A stretch of DNA of 15,197 nucleotides. It comes from JBLHUT01 sp047629975 (GTDB taxonomy: Bacteria; Pseudomonadota; Alphaproteobacteria; Rhodobacterales; Rhodobacteraceae). Positions 1 through 7,347 of the stretch are shown here, in pieces. The notes below the pieces were generated by a model. It saw only the letters and a list, made by a program, of their open reading frames with translations. It had not been told where the DNA came from and did not search any database. The DNA lies in NCBI GenBank assembly GCA_047629975.1, contig JBLHUT010000049.1, positions 1-15,197 of the forward strand, read 5' to 3'. Made by a program: the position numbers and the translations under genes. Every line of letters starts with the position of its first letter. The first letter of the stretch is position 1.

Positions 1-52
1 GTCTCCAGTTTCTCCCGTTTGCCGCCCCGCCAGTGCATCTCTGCGCCGCCGT

Positions 53-130
53 TGAAGGGGTTCTAGGCTTACCGAACCAAACCCGCAACCCCTATTTCAG
101 TAAATCAACAAAAATCTCGGAATAACAAAA
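53..130 (-). promoter_or_regulatory. Strong leftward promoter, rRNA-operon type
   Basis: Read on the minus strand, this stretch has a -35 TTGCGG (83-88), a 17-nt spacer and a -10 TAGAAC (60-65). It is preceded by an AT-rich block (about 89-150) resembling an UP element in an otherwise GC-rich sequence. Transcription would start near 53 and leave the window. Rhodobacterial rRNA promoters are known to have this kind of -10, lacking T at -7 and depending on CarD. The GC-rich leader after it (positions 1-52) contains no start codon with a Shine-Dalgarno. I infer an rRNA operon or another strongly expressed RNA gene just outside the window; the downstream gene itself is not visible. Confidence 0.55.
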
Positions 131-245
131 ATAAACGCTCAAAAACAGTAGGTTAGGGGGACACATTTTATACCAACCGGTCAAAACGACCCCTTGGCTG
201 TTCGAATCATTTGCCGAATTCGGCCCGACTCGCTCTGCGTGAGTA

Positions 246-266
246 CAGGATCACGATGTCATCCTG
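246..266 (-). terminator. Possible weak hairpin after msrQ
   Basis: A 6-bp stem (CAGGAT / ATCCTG) with a 9-nt loop lies 23 nt beyond the msrQ stop. No T-tract follows, so it is at best a weak or Rho-assisted terminator. A perfect 12-bp palindrome (GCCGAATTCGGC, 213-224) lies a little further downstream. Confidence 0.2.
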
Positions 267-288
267 CACACAGCCACATTCGGACGCG

Positions 289-921
289 TCAGACCCGGGT
301 TGGGGCAGATGCGGACCGCACGCTGCGCCCTTTCGGAAGCTTGAAACGCAGGGCCAGCAAACACAACACTCCCAGCAAATACAAAAGCGGTTCGATCTGC
401 CATCCCTTCACCAGCATCACGAAATGCACTGCTCCAAGCACCGCTGCCACATAGGTGAGTCTGTGCAGCTGTTTCCAACGCGCTGCCCCCACCTTGCGGA
501 TCGAAAGATTATTCGATGTCACTACCAAGGGCACCATGATGACAAAGGCTGCCATACCGACAGTAATGTAAGGCCGCTTGAGGATATCAGACCAGATCAA
601 CGAAAGAATCTGCACATCAAGGATCAGCCAGACCAGTAGATGCACCAGAATGTAGAAAAACGTGGTGATGCCAATGGCACGCCTGAACTTGATCAGCCGC
701 ACACCTGTTAACCGTGCAAGAGGAGTAATCGCCAAACCGGCGATCAAAAGCCACAATCCCCAAAGCCCGACCTGATGCTCGATGGCCTTTGCCGGATCGA
801 CACCCAACTGCCCAATAACAGCCTGATAGAACAGCCATGCCACGGGCAGCGGTGCAGCAAAATAGATCGGCCAGGCTGGAACCCGTTTGATCCAGCCGTT
901 TACTTGTGTTGAAACGCTCAT
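289..921 (-). CDS. msrQ: MsrQ, heme-binding membrane subunit of the MsrPQ methionine sulfoxide reductase
   Basis: Inner-membrane b-type heme protein of the YedZ/ferric-reductase-like family. It passes electrons from the quinone pool or cytosolic flavin reductase to periplasmic MsrP, which repairs oxidised methionine. The 210-residue product has the usual family length and about six hydrophobic segments. Histidines sit inside helices as expected for heme ligands (YILVHLLVW, and an H-x14-H pattern in LHRLTYVAAVLGAVHF). The open frame extends upstream to 1059 and into msrP. I chose ATG 921 because the protein then begins just before the first membrane segment and an AAGGTGG ribosome-binding site precedes it by about 9 nt; the residues added by the longer frame look non-coding. 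It follows msrP with a 106-nt gap, presumably co-transcribed. Confidence 0.9.
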   Translation of the reverse strand: MSVSTQVNGWIKRVPAWPIYFAAPLPVAWLFYQAVIGQLGVDPAKAIEHQVGLWGLWLLIAGLAITPLARLTGVRLIKFRRAIGITTFFYILVHLLVWLILDVQILSLIWSDILKRPYITVGMAAFVIMVPLVVTSNNLSIRKVGAARWKQLHRLTYVAAVLGAVHFVMLVKGWQIEPLLYLLGVLCLLALRFKLPKGRSVRSASAPTRV

Positions 922-1027
922 TGGTCGGATCCACCTTGCCACTTTGAACAGACGTTCAGGGGAGGTGTCGTTTCCGTCAACACTCTGTTGAACAACACCC
1001 ACGCCCCGAACGGGCGATTGCAATGCC

Positions 1028-1936
1028 TCAGAAGAACTTCTTGAGGTCCATACCGTCATAAAGGCCGGCCACCTGCTTTGCGTAGCCGTTGAACTTCAAT
1101 GTCGGAACGCGTTTGGCAAAGAGGCCACCTCCGATGCGCCGCTCTGTCGCCTGTGACCAGCGCGGATGTGAGACCTCGGGGTTCACGTTACTATAGAACC
1201 CGTATTCATTGGCACCGGCGGTGTTCCAGCTTGTTGCCGGCTGTTTGTCGGTCAGCGTGATCCGCACAATCGATTTGATCGACTTGAATCCGTATTTCCA
1301 CGGAACAACCAGCCGCAGCGGCGCTCCGTTCTGATTGGGAAGCTCTTTGCCGTACAATCCTGTCGCCATCATCGTCAGCGGATGCATCGCCTCATCCAGC
1401 CGAAGCCCCTCTCTGTAGGGCCAGTCCAGCACTTTGTACGAAAGGCCCGGCATCTCGTCGGGGCGGTCGGCGGTTTCAAAGCTGACGTATTTTGCCCCCG
1501 ACCCTACGCCGGCACGATTCAAAAGGTCGGCCAACTCGAAACCGACCCACGGTACGATCATCGACCAGCCCTCGACACAACGCAGGCGGTAAATCCGCTC
1601 CTCGGTGGTGACATTGGAAAGAATGTCTTCCAACCCGTAGTTTCCTGGCTTTTCCACCAGGCCGTCGATCTTTACGGACCAAGGGGATGTGGTCAGCGTG
1701 TGCGCATAACGGGCGGGGTCGTCCTTGCCGGTGCCGAATTCGTAGTAATTGTTGTAGGTCGTGATATCCTCGTAAGAGTTCGGCTTGAGCGGCCCCTCCT
1801 GCGCAAAACCCGGCCCTGCAATGCTGGCCGCGGCCACGGCAGCCCCTGCCCCCATCAAAATTTTTCGACGGTTCAAAAAGTCGGAATGAGGGGTCACGTC
1901 AGACCAGTTCAGGTCGTTTTTCCAGCGTCCAGCCAT
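1028..1936 (-). CDS. msrP: MsrP, periplasmic molybdopterin protein-methionine-sulfoxide reductase catalytic subunit
   Basis: YedY/MsrP family molybdoenzyme of the sulfite oxidase fold, reducing methionine sulfoxide in envelope proteins with electrons from MsrQ. The N-terminus carries a twin-arginine signal (N22-R-R-K-I-L-M, then an Ala/Gly-rich hydrophobic stretch ending near GFAQ at 43-46), so it is exported folded with cofactor. The family hallmarks are visible: N-N-Y-Y-E-F at 62-67 and R119-C120-V-E-G-W-S-M, where Cys120 should ligate molybdenum. Length 302 is typical. Start ATG 1936 is supported by an AAAGGA site about 10 nt upstream and by the long roseobacter-style N-terminal tail before the Tat motif. 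It is the first gene of an msrP-msrQ unit. No HprSR-type regulator is present in the window. Confidence 0.95.
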   Translation of the reverse strand: MAGRWKNDLNWSDVTPHSDFLNRRKILMGAGAAVAAASIAGPGFAQEGPLKPNSYEDITTYNNYYEFGTGKDDPARYAHTLTTSPWSVKIDGLVEKPGNYGLEDILSNVTTEERIYRLRCVEGWSMIVPWVGFELADLLNRAGVGSGAKYVSFETADRPDEMPGLSYKVLDWPYREGLRLDEAMHPLTMMATGLYGKELPNQNGAPLRLVVPWKYGFKSIKSIVRITLTDKQPATSWNTAGANEYGFYSNVNPEVSHPRWSQATERRIGGGLFAKRVPTLKFNGYAKQVAGLYDGMDLKKFF

Positions 1937-2436
1937 GAGATAAGCATCCTTTGGTTCATTTCGTCTGTGATACAGTCAAAATGGCCCCCTTGCGCAGATG
2001 AAAATAGCGACCTCACGAATTCGTTTTCCGGCGCGCACACTGTGTCACAAAACCGTTTCCGGTTCTTGTGCCCTCCACACAGGCCACCACCAAGAACGCC
2101 CCCCTACGAACAGATCACGACAGTCGAAATTGGCAACGGGTCCACCCGAACCGGCACACAATGATCCCCGAGCCAATCCGTTCCAGACAAGAATGCACTT
2201 ATGATTACGGTCGCAAACTCCGGCATTCAGAATTCGCAAAGGGGCTACAGCCGTCAAGAAAAGAGATTTTTCGCCCCACCACCCGATTGTGGACCGACCA
2301 GCCCTGCCCGGGGGCAGGATAGGGCCAAGGTATCTTTCAGGTAGCGTCACCGCCGAAACATTCGGTGCCCCGCGGCCGTTCCGGTGACACGCTTTGTAAC
2401 AAACCGGCACGCCATCCTTAAACGGGAATGTGACTT
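1937..2436. other. 500-nt stretch with no convincing gene, between mutY and msrP
   Basis: Longest gene-free stretch of the window. The open frames in it (for example minus 2045-2410 and plus 2068-2322) have no recognisable domain and poor composition. Visible structure: a GC-rich hairpin CCTGCC-CGGG-GGCAGG (2303-2318); an imperfect inverted repeat GTCACCG (2346-2352) / CGGTGAC (2382-2388) enclosing a small CCGAA/TTCGG hairpin (2353-2365); and an AT-rich stem GAAAA/TTTTC near 2258-2274. On the minus strand this region should contain the end of the mutY transcript and the msrP promoter. A TTGACT lies near 1973-1978 on the minus strand, but no good -10 follows it. Confidence 0.4.
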
Positions 2437-3507
2437 TCAGGACAAGACCGGCACGGCGGCGTCATAAGCCTTGCGCATCACTGTCGGCAGGTTTGTCGCC
2501 TCAAACACCGAGCTATCCACAAAAACCCCACCCCGAGGCGACGCCTCCAACGGAAGAATGGCCACGAACACCCGCAACCGCAAATGAAAGTGCGTAAAGG
2601 TATGACGGACCTCTGTGGGGGCTTCACGCCATGTCGCATCCAGCGGCGGCTTGGCCTCGAGGCTGTTTTCGGCCCAGTGGGTGGTCGGCCACCCGAGCAT
2701 GCCGCCCAACAACCCCTTCTCGGGGCGCGTTTCCAATAGCCATGCGCCATCGGCACGACGCCCCACATAAATCGCACCCAACCGCACCGGCTTGGGTGTT
2801 TTGGGAACCTTGCGGGGCAATTGAGCCGCATCTCCGGCACGCCGCGCGACACACGGTGTTCGCCACGGGCACAGCCCACAGGCCGGATTGCGCGGTGTGC
2901 AAATCGTAGCCCCCAGATCCATGACCGCCTGCGCATAATCCCCGGGCCGCTGTATCGGAGTGAGCCCCGCCGCAAGCGCGGTCAGTTCGGGCTTGGCAAT
3001 CGGCAAGGGGGTCTGCACACCGTGCAATCGCGCCATGACCCGCTCTACATTGCCGTCCACCACTGTTTCGGGCAGATCAAACGCAATCGCCCCCACCGCC
3101 GCCGCCGTGTACGGACCAATGCCGGGCAATTTTAACAGCGCCGCATTGCTGCGAGGGAATTCACCGCCAAGATCATGGGCGACGACCCGCGCACATTTCA
3201 GCAGATTGCGGGCGCGGGCGTAATACCCAAGACCCGCCCAAGCCGCCATGACATCGGCATCCTGCGCCGCCGCCAGCGCCCGCACATCGGGCCACAGGGT
3301 TGTGAATTTTGCGAAATAGCTCCGCACGGCGGCAACAGTTGTCTGCTGCAACATCACTTCGCTCAACCAGATACGATAGGGGTCGGGGTAGACGCCCGCC
3401 TGACGCGCCTGCGGTGCCACACGCCAAGGCATCGCGCGCGCGTTCGCATCATACCATTCCAGAAGCGTGTCACTCATCCGCTGTGGTGTTTCGATAGTTT
3501 CACGCAA
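2437..3507 (-). CDS. mutY: MutY, A/G-specific adenine glycosylase
   Basis: Base-excision repair enzyme that removes adenine mispaired with 8-oxoguanine. From the TTG start the motifs are: catalytic Glu50 in WLSEVMLQQT, helix-hairpin-helix LPGIGPYTAAAVGAIAF (127-143), catalytic Asp151 in VVDGNVERV, and the 4Fe-4S cluster C203-x6-C210-x2-C213-x5-C219. A C-terminal NUDIX-like domain for 8-oxoG recognition follows (about 240-356). Length 356 is normal. The start is ambiguous: TTG 3507 has an AAAGGG site 8 nt upstream and gives the family-like N-terminus, while ATG 3477 (residue 11) has no clear ribosome-binding site. It is divergent from the DUF721 gene, sharing an 81-nt promoter region. Confidence 0.96.
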   Translation of the reverse strand: MRETIETPQRMSDTLLEWYDANARAMPWRVAPQARQAGVYPDPYRIWLSEVMLQQTTVAAVRSYFAKFTTLWPDVRALAAAQDADVMAAWAGLGYYARARNLLKCARVVAHDLGGEFPRSNAALLKLPGIGPYTAAAVGAIAFDLPETVVDGNVERVMARLHGVQTPLPIAKPELTALAAGLTPIQRPGDYAQAVMDLGATICTPRNPACGLCPWRTPCVARRAGDAAQLPRKVPKTPKPVRLGAIYVGRRADGAWLLETRPEKGLLGGMLGWPTTHWAENSLEAKPPLDATWREAPTEVRHTFTHFHLRLRVFVAILPLEASPRGGVFVDSSVFEATNLPTVMRKAYDAAVPVLS

Positions 3508-3534
3508 TGTTTATACCCTTTTGTGTGCAATGGT

Positions 3535-3563
3535 CTGGCACAAAGCCGCACAAGCCTTACAAT
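3535..3563 (+). promoter_or_regulatory. Probable sigma-70-type promoter for the DUF721-dsbA unit
   Basis: CTGGCA (3535-3540), a 17-nt spacer and TACAAT (3558-3563) match the -35/-10 pattern well for this GC content. Transcription would start about 20 nt before the ATG at 3589. Confidence 0.45.
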
Positions 3564-3588
3564 AGATCGTACAAAGACAAGGAACACC

Positions 3589-4125
3589 ATGGCCGCCCCA
3601 AAAACTCCTCCTTCTGCCCAAAGCCGCCGCAAACGCGGTTTCGAGCGTGCGTCAGGGTTGCTTCAGGGGAAGATCCGTTCGGCCAGTGAAAAGCGCGGCT
3701 TTGCCGTGACCCGCCTGCTGACCCACTGGGCCGAGATTGTCGGCACCGATATTGCCGCCGCCGCCCGCCCTGTCGATGTCAGTTATAAAAGACAGGGGTT
3801 CGGTGCGACGCTCACGGTTCTGGTATCAGGCGCCTCAGCCCCGATGATCCAGATGCAAGAGGCAAAGCTGCGCGAAAAGGTAAATGCCTGTTACGGATAC
3901 AACGCCATTGCCCGCATCCGCTTCACCCAGACCGCCGCGGTCGGGTTCTCCGAAGGAAAAGCGTCTTTTTCCACCGCTCCCGTCCCTAAAAACCCGGCGC
4001 CCACGGCACAGCATCTTGATCGTGCCACGGCCCTGACACGGAACATTCAGAGCAACGATTTGCGAGATGCGCTTGAGGCGCTGGCAGCAAACGTACTCTC
4101 CAGATCACGTTCCCCGAAACACTGA
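3589..4125 (+). CDS. DUF721 / DciA-like protein
   Basis: 178-residue basic protein of the DUF721 family, now linked to DciA, the ancestral loader or partner of the replicative helicase DnaB. The conserved core is recognisable at about residues 20-110: a basic N-terminal segment, then a helix around LLTHWAEIVGTDIAAAARP, then a strand-rich part (ATLTVLVSGASAPMIQMQEAKLREKVNACYG). The last 60 residues are variable and likely disordered. ATG 3589 has AAGGA 6 nt upstream; the longer open frame starting at 3175 runs antisense through mutY and is spurious. Its position between mutY and a dsbA-type gene is a common arrangement in Rhodobacterales. The DnaB-loading role here is inferred from family membership. 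Confidence 0.85.
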   Translation: MAAPKTPPSAQSRRKRGFERASGLLQGKIRSASEKRGFAVTRLLTHWAEIVGTDIAAAARPVDVSYKRQGFGATLTVLVSGASAPMIQMQEAKLREKVNACYGYNAIARIRFTQTAAVGFSEGKASFSTAPVPKNPAPTAQHLDRATALTRNIQSNDLRDALEALAANVLSRSRSPKH

Positions 4126-4155
4126 AAATCCATACCAATGAATAAAGGTTCCCTC

Positions 4156-4830
4156 ATGCCCCGTATCGCTCTGTTCTCTTTTGCCGCCGCTGCCTTGACG
4201 GCGGCAGGTGTGTTTTTCCTGTCGCCATCAGCACAGGCGCCCGGCGGCGTGAGCCTGTCGGCAGCACAGGCTCAATCCACCACGGCCGCACAGATCGACA
4301 CGTCAGGCATCATCGAGATGGCCCTCGGGGCCGAAGACGCACCGATCACCGTGATCGAATATGCGTCGTTCACCTGCCCCCATTGCGCGAGTTTCCACAA
4401 GAATGTCTTTGGTGACCTGAAGGCGAATTATATCGACACCGGCAAAATCCGGTTTGTCCATCGCGAAGTCTATTTCGACCGCTACGGTCTGTGGGCGGGA
4501 ATGGTTGCGCGTTGCGGCGGGCCAGCGCGGTACTTCGGGATTGCCGATATGGTTTACAACCAGCAAAAAGAGTGGACCAACGGAACCGACGCCACCGCCA
4601 TTGCCGGCAATCTGCGCCGGATCGGACGGAAGGCCGGGCTTGATGACACAGCACTCGAAGCCTGCCTGATGGACGCAGACAAGGCACAAGCCCTTTTTGC
4701 GCTGTATCAAACCAATGCCGAAGCCGATGCGATCACCTCGACCCCGTCGTTTGTAATTGACGGCGAAAAGTTCAATAACATGAGCTATGCCGACTTTGCG
4801 ACATTGCTGGATGAAAAGCTGGGCGAGTAA
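4156..4830 (+). CDS. DsbA-family exported thiol:disulfide protein
   Basis: Thioredoxin-fold periplasmic protein with a CPHC active site (residues 74-77 from ATG 4156) in the context YASFTCPHCASFH, and a cis-proline loop in TSTPSFVIDG near the C-terminus. It probably introduces or shuffles disulfides in envelope proteins. An N-terminal hydrophobic stretch (MPRIALFSFAAAALTAAGVF) is a signal peptide or anchor. ATG 4138 is also in frame, but ATG 4156 has AAAGG 7 nt upstream while 4138 has none. It follows the DUF721 gene after about 30 nt and is probably co-transcribed. Two extra cysteines (CGGP and EACL regions) are seen beyond the active site. Confidence 0.9.
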   Translation: MPRIALFSFAAAALTAAGVFFLSPSAQAPGGVSLSAAQAQSTTAAQIDTSGIIEMALGAEDAPITVIEYASFTCPHCASFHKNVFGDLKANYIDTGKIRFVHREVYFDRYGLWAGMVARCGGPARYFGIADMVYNQQKEWTNGTDATAIAGNLRRIGRKAGLDDTALEACLMDADKAQALFALYQTNAEADAITSTPSFVIDGEKFNNMSYADFATLLDEKLGE

Positions 4831-4949
4831 GCTATTACCGGTTTTAATGGCCGGTTGCGTAAACGGGATCGGGCAAAACCGCCTAAGGCTTAAATGCAAC
4901 GGAGCGCTCCCGCCGGTTCACAGGCATCAAAGATGCTCCTCACCTGTTG

Positions 4950-4982
4950 GGCATGGCAGGCGTGCTACCGCACGCCTGTGCC
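4950..4982 (+). terminator. Strong hairpin between the dsbA-family gene and pmbA
   Basis: A 9-bp perfect stem CAGGCGTGC-TACC-GCACGCCTG (4957-4978) is extended, after a 3-nt bulge, by GGCA/TGCC. A short CTTTTG run follows only about 11 nt later, after GCCG/CGGC. It may terminate the dsbA transcript, or it may be a structured leader element; the poor T-tract makes the assignment uncertain. Confidence 0.35.
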
Positions 4983-5023
4983 GTCGGCGGCCTTTTGTCA
5001 GCGCACGCTCTTCACGTCCGGGA

Positions 5024-5052
5024 TCGTGTCGGCTTGCCCAACCCCCTATAAT
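5024..5052 (+). promoter_or_regulatory. Candidate pmbA promoter with consensus -10
   Basis: A perfect TATAAT (5047-5052) lies 38 nt upstream of the pmbA start. The -35 position at 17-nt spacing (TCGTGT, 5024-5029) is poor, so activity may depend on an activator. Confidence 0.4.
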
Positions 5053-5090
5053 GACCTAGCTCAGTAAGAACGACAAAACGGAGGCTTGCC

Positions 5091-6437
5091 ATGACCGACA
5101 CTTTACAGGTTCTGACGGAACGGTTGTTGTCAGCCGCCACCCGCGCGGGTGCAGATGCAGCAGACGCCATCGTGGCGCGCGGCACATCCGTTTCTATCGA
5201 CGTAAGAGCAGGCGCATTGGAGCAAGCCGAGCGCGCGGAGGGCATCGACCTTGGCCTGAGGGTAATGATCGGACAACGGCAGGCCTGTGTTTCGGTCTCG
5301 GATGCCAGTGCCGACACGATGCAGGAGATGGCTGAACGCGCTGTTGCGATGGCCCGCGAGGCCCCCGAGGACGACAGCATTCTGCAAGCGGCCCCCGACC
5401 AGATAGCAACGCAATGGGACATGGCCGCGCTGGAACTTTGTGATCCGGCCGCCGAGCCATCGGCCGCCGAGCTTGAAACCGCCGCCCGCGAGGCCGAAGC
5501 CGCCGCATTGTCACACGACGGGATCTCGAAGGTCGAAAGCGCCTCGTCAAGTTACAGCGCCACCGACATCCACATTGCCACATCAAACGGCTTTTCAGGG
5601 GGCTATTCGCGGACCAGCAATGCCCTTTTTGCCGTTGCGATCACAGGATCAGGCACCGGAATGGAGCGTGATTACTACGGCGAGGGCCGCATTTTCAGGG
5701 CTGATCTGCCCAGCCCCCAAACCGTGGGTCGGATAGCGGCAGAACGCACCTTGGCGCGCGCCGGCGCCAGACGCCCGAAAACCGGCAGCTTTCCCGTTCT
5801 TTATGACGAGCGCGTGTCCTCGAGCCTCATCGGGCATATCCTGGGAGCGATCAACGGGGCCTCGATCGTGCGCGGATCAAGCTGGCTGCGCGACGCACTG
5901 GGCGAAGACATCCTGCCCGCCGCTTTGTCCCTTACCGAGAACCCGCACCGCCCCCGCGTATCCGGATCAAGGTTTTTTGACGGCGAGGGTCTGGCAACCC
6001 GCCCGCGCGACCTGATTGCAAACGGAATATTGACCGGCTGGGTGCTTGATCTGGCAACAGCACACAAACTCGGGATGCAAAGCACCGCAAATGCGGGGCG
6101 CGGCGTCTCGTCTCCACCCTCGCCGATGACCACGAACGTGGCGTTGACCCAAGGCACCAAATCCCGCGAAGAATTGCTGTCGGATATGGGCACCGGCCTT
6201 TTGGTGACCTCGATGATCGGATCGACCATCAGCCCGACCACAGGCGACTATTCGCGCGGGGCCTCGGGGTTCTGGGTCGAGAACGGGCAACTTGCCTATG
6301 CTGTCAACGAATGCACGATTGCGGGAAACCTGCGCACAATGCTGAAAACGATTATCCCTGCAAACGACGCGCGCCCGCATCTGTCGACCGTGGTGCCATC
6401 GCTTTTGGTCGAAGGCATGACACTTGCCGGTGAATGA
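5091..6437 (+). CDS. pmbA: PmbA (TldE) family, metalloprotease-like partner of TldD
   Basis: 448-residue member of the TldD/PmbA (peptidase U62) family. In E. coli, TldD and TldE/PmbA form a heterodimeric cytoplasmic protease that matures microcin B17 and degrades unfolded peptides. This is the PmbA-type subunit: it lacks the HExxxH motif of TldD. The N-terminal domain (1-200) is followed by the family C-terminal region with ASIVRGSSWLRDALG, a DGEG turn (RFFDGEGLATRP) and the terminal GFWVENGQLAYAVNECTIAGNL. ATG 5091 has a strong GGAGG 6 nt upstream. No tldD is in the window, so the partner must be elsewhere. The stop overlaps the start of cysQ. Confidence 0.93.
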   Translation: MTDTLQVLTERLLSAATRAGADAADAIVARGTSVSIDVRAGALEQAERAEGIDLGLRVMIGQRQACVSVSDASADTMQEMAERAVAMAREAPEDDSILQAAPDQIATQWDMAALELCDPAAEPSAAELETAAREAEAAALSHDGISKVESASSSYSATDIHIATSNGFSGGYSRTSNALFAVAITGSGTGMERDYYGEGRIFRADLPSPQTVGRIAAERTLARAGARRPKTGSFPVLYDERVSSSLIGHILGAINGASIVRGSSWLRDALGEDILPAALSLTENPHRPRVSGSRFFDGEGLATRPRDLIANGILTGWVLDLATAHKLGMQSTANAGRGVSSPPSPMTTNVALTQGTKSREELLSDMGTGLLVTSMIGSTISPTTGDYSRGASGFWVENGQLAYAVNECTIAGNLRTMLKTIIPANDARPHLSTVVPSLLVEGMTLAGE

Positions 6438-7209
6438 CGACCTCGCGCTATTGATCGATGCTGCACAGGCTGCCGCGCGCATTGCCACACCGTTCTGGAA
6501 ATCCGATCATCAGGTCTGGCACAAGGCCGACGGAGCAGGCCCCGTGACCGAAGCCGACCTTGCCGTCGATGCAATGCTGCGCGAAACGTTGATGGCCGCA
6601 CGCCCCGATTACGGTTGGCTGTCGGAAGAAACCCAGGACACCCCCGAACGATTGGGCCGGTCCCGTGTTTTCGTGGTCGACCCGATCGACGGCACCCGCG
6701 CCTTTACCGCCGGAGAGCATAATTGGGCGCATTCTCTTGCAATCGTCGAGAACGGCATACCGGTCGCGGGGGTCGTTCTGCTGCCGATACGCGAAAAACT
6801 TTACACCGCGGCCCGGGATCAGGGGGCGTTTTTGAACGGGCGACCGCTCCGCGCCAGCACGCGACCACAGCTTGAGGGGGCCGATGTCCTCGCTGCGCGC
6901 GTTACGTTCGAGCCACAGCACTGGGCCGATACCCCGCCACAGGTCACCCGGCATATCCGTTCGTCGCTTGCCTATCGGTTGAGCCTTGTGGCCGAGGGAC
7001 GGTTCGATGCGATGCTCACCCTGCGCGACAGTTGGGAGTGGGATATTGCCGCCGGCTGCCTGCTGGCCACCGAAGCGGGGGCGACGGTATCAGACAGGTT
7101 TGGCGCGACACTGCGTTTTAACAGCCCCGAAGCCTTGACCAAAGGCACCCTGTGCGCGGCCCCCGGCGTGCATGCCGAGACGTTGTTGCGGCTGACACAA
7201 ACTCCGTGA
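6424..7209 (+). CDS. cysQ: CysQ-type 3'(2'),5'-bisphosphate nucleotidase (inositol monophosphatase family)
   Basis: Mg-dependent, Li-sensitive phosphatase superfamily; the closest type is CysQ, which hydrolyses PAP in sulfur assimilation, though inositol monophosphatase activity cannot be excluded. Metal-site motifs are intact: GPVTEADLAVD (about 39-49), SEET (66-69), DPIDGTRAF (82-90) and WEWDIAAGCLLATEAGA (about 203-219). Length 261 is typical. The start is TTG 6424, preceded by GAAGG at 8 nt; GTG 6430 is a close alternative. Either start lies inside the end of pmbA, implying translational coupling. Confidence 0.88.
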   Translation: MPVNDDLALLIDAAQAAARIATPFWKSDHQVWHKADGAGPVTEADLAVDAMLRETLMAARPDYGWLSEETQDTPERLGRSRVFVVDPIDGTRAFTAGEHNWAHSLAIVENGIPVAGVVLLPIREKLYTAARDQGAFLNGRPLRASTRPQLEGADVLAARVTFEPQHWADTPPQVTRHIRSSLAYRLSLVAEGRFDAMLTLRDSWEWDIAAGCLLATEAGATVSDRFGATLRFNSPEALTKGTLCAAPGVHAETLLRLTQTP

Positions 7210-7234
7210 GAAACGGTTTCAGGCCTAGTGACAC

Positions 7235-7262
7235 TTGACCCGATAGCCCCACTGAATAGACT
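7235..7262 (+). promoter_or_regulatory. Possible promoter ahead of the WaaA-like gene and lpxK
   Basis: TTGACC (7235-7240), a 16-nt spacer and TAGACT (7257-7262) lie in the 138-nt gap after cysQ, about 85 nt before the proposed TTG start. Only pattern evidence. Confidence 0.3.
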
Positions 7263-7347
7263 CGCCCAAACCGTGCCTGCATTCCCCCGACCGGAATGAT
7301 CCAACAGTCACGATACAGCCCCTTGCCCCAAACACGCGTGTATCGCT

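Noticed and set aside
163..190. ACCAACCGGTC resembling a TetR-type operator half
   Set aside because: The dyad is incomplete and no TetR-family gene lies nearby.
195..215. GTTCGAATC resembling a tRNA T-loop
   Set aside because: The flanking bases do not form a T-stem, and no acceptor or anticodon stem can be drawn around it.
922..1059. Longer msrQ reading frame starting at 1059
   Set aside because: The added residues are unlike the family, overlap msrP, and a good ribosome-binding site precedes ATG 921.
1382..2164. 260-codon plus-strand frame antisense to msrP
   Set aside because: It is a shadow of msrP: no domain, high Pro/Arg/His, and msrP is clearly the real gene.
2045..2410. 121-codon minus-strand frame between mutY and msrP
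   Set aside because: No recognisable domain, Cys/Trp/Gly-rich random-looking composition, no good ribosome-binding site.
3175..3588. Extended plus-strand start of the DUF721 frame
   Set aside because: It runs antisense through mutY; ATG 3589 has a ribosome-binding site and gives the family N-terminus.
4303..4899. 198-codon minus-strand frame opposite the dsbA-family gene
   Set aside because: Shadow of the coding strand; the plus frame has the CPHC active site and signal peptide.
5801..6488. Minus-strand frames opposite pmbA and cysQ
   Set aside because: Shadow frames produced by GC-rich codon use; no domains.
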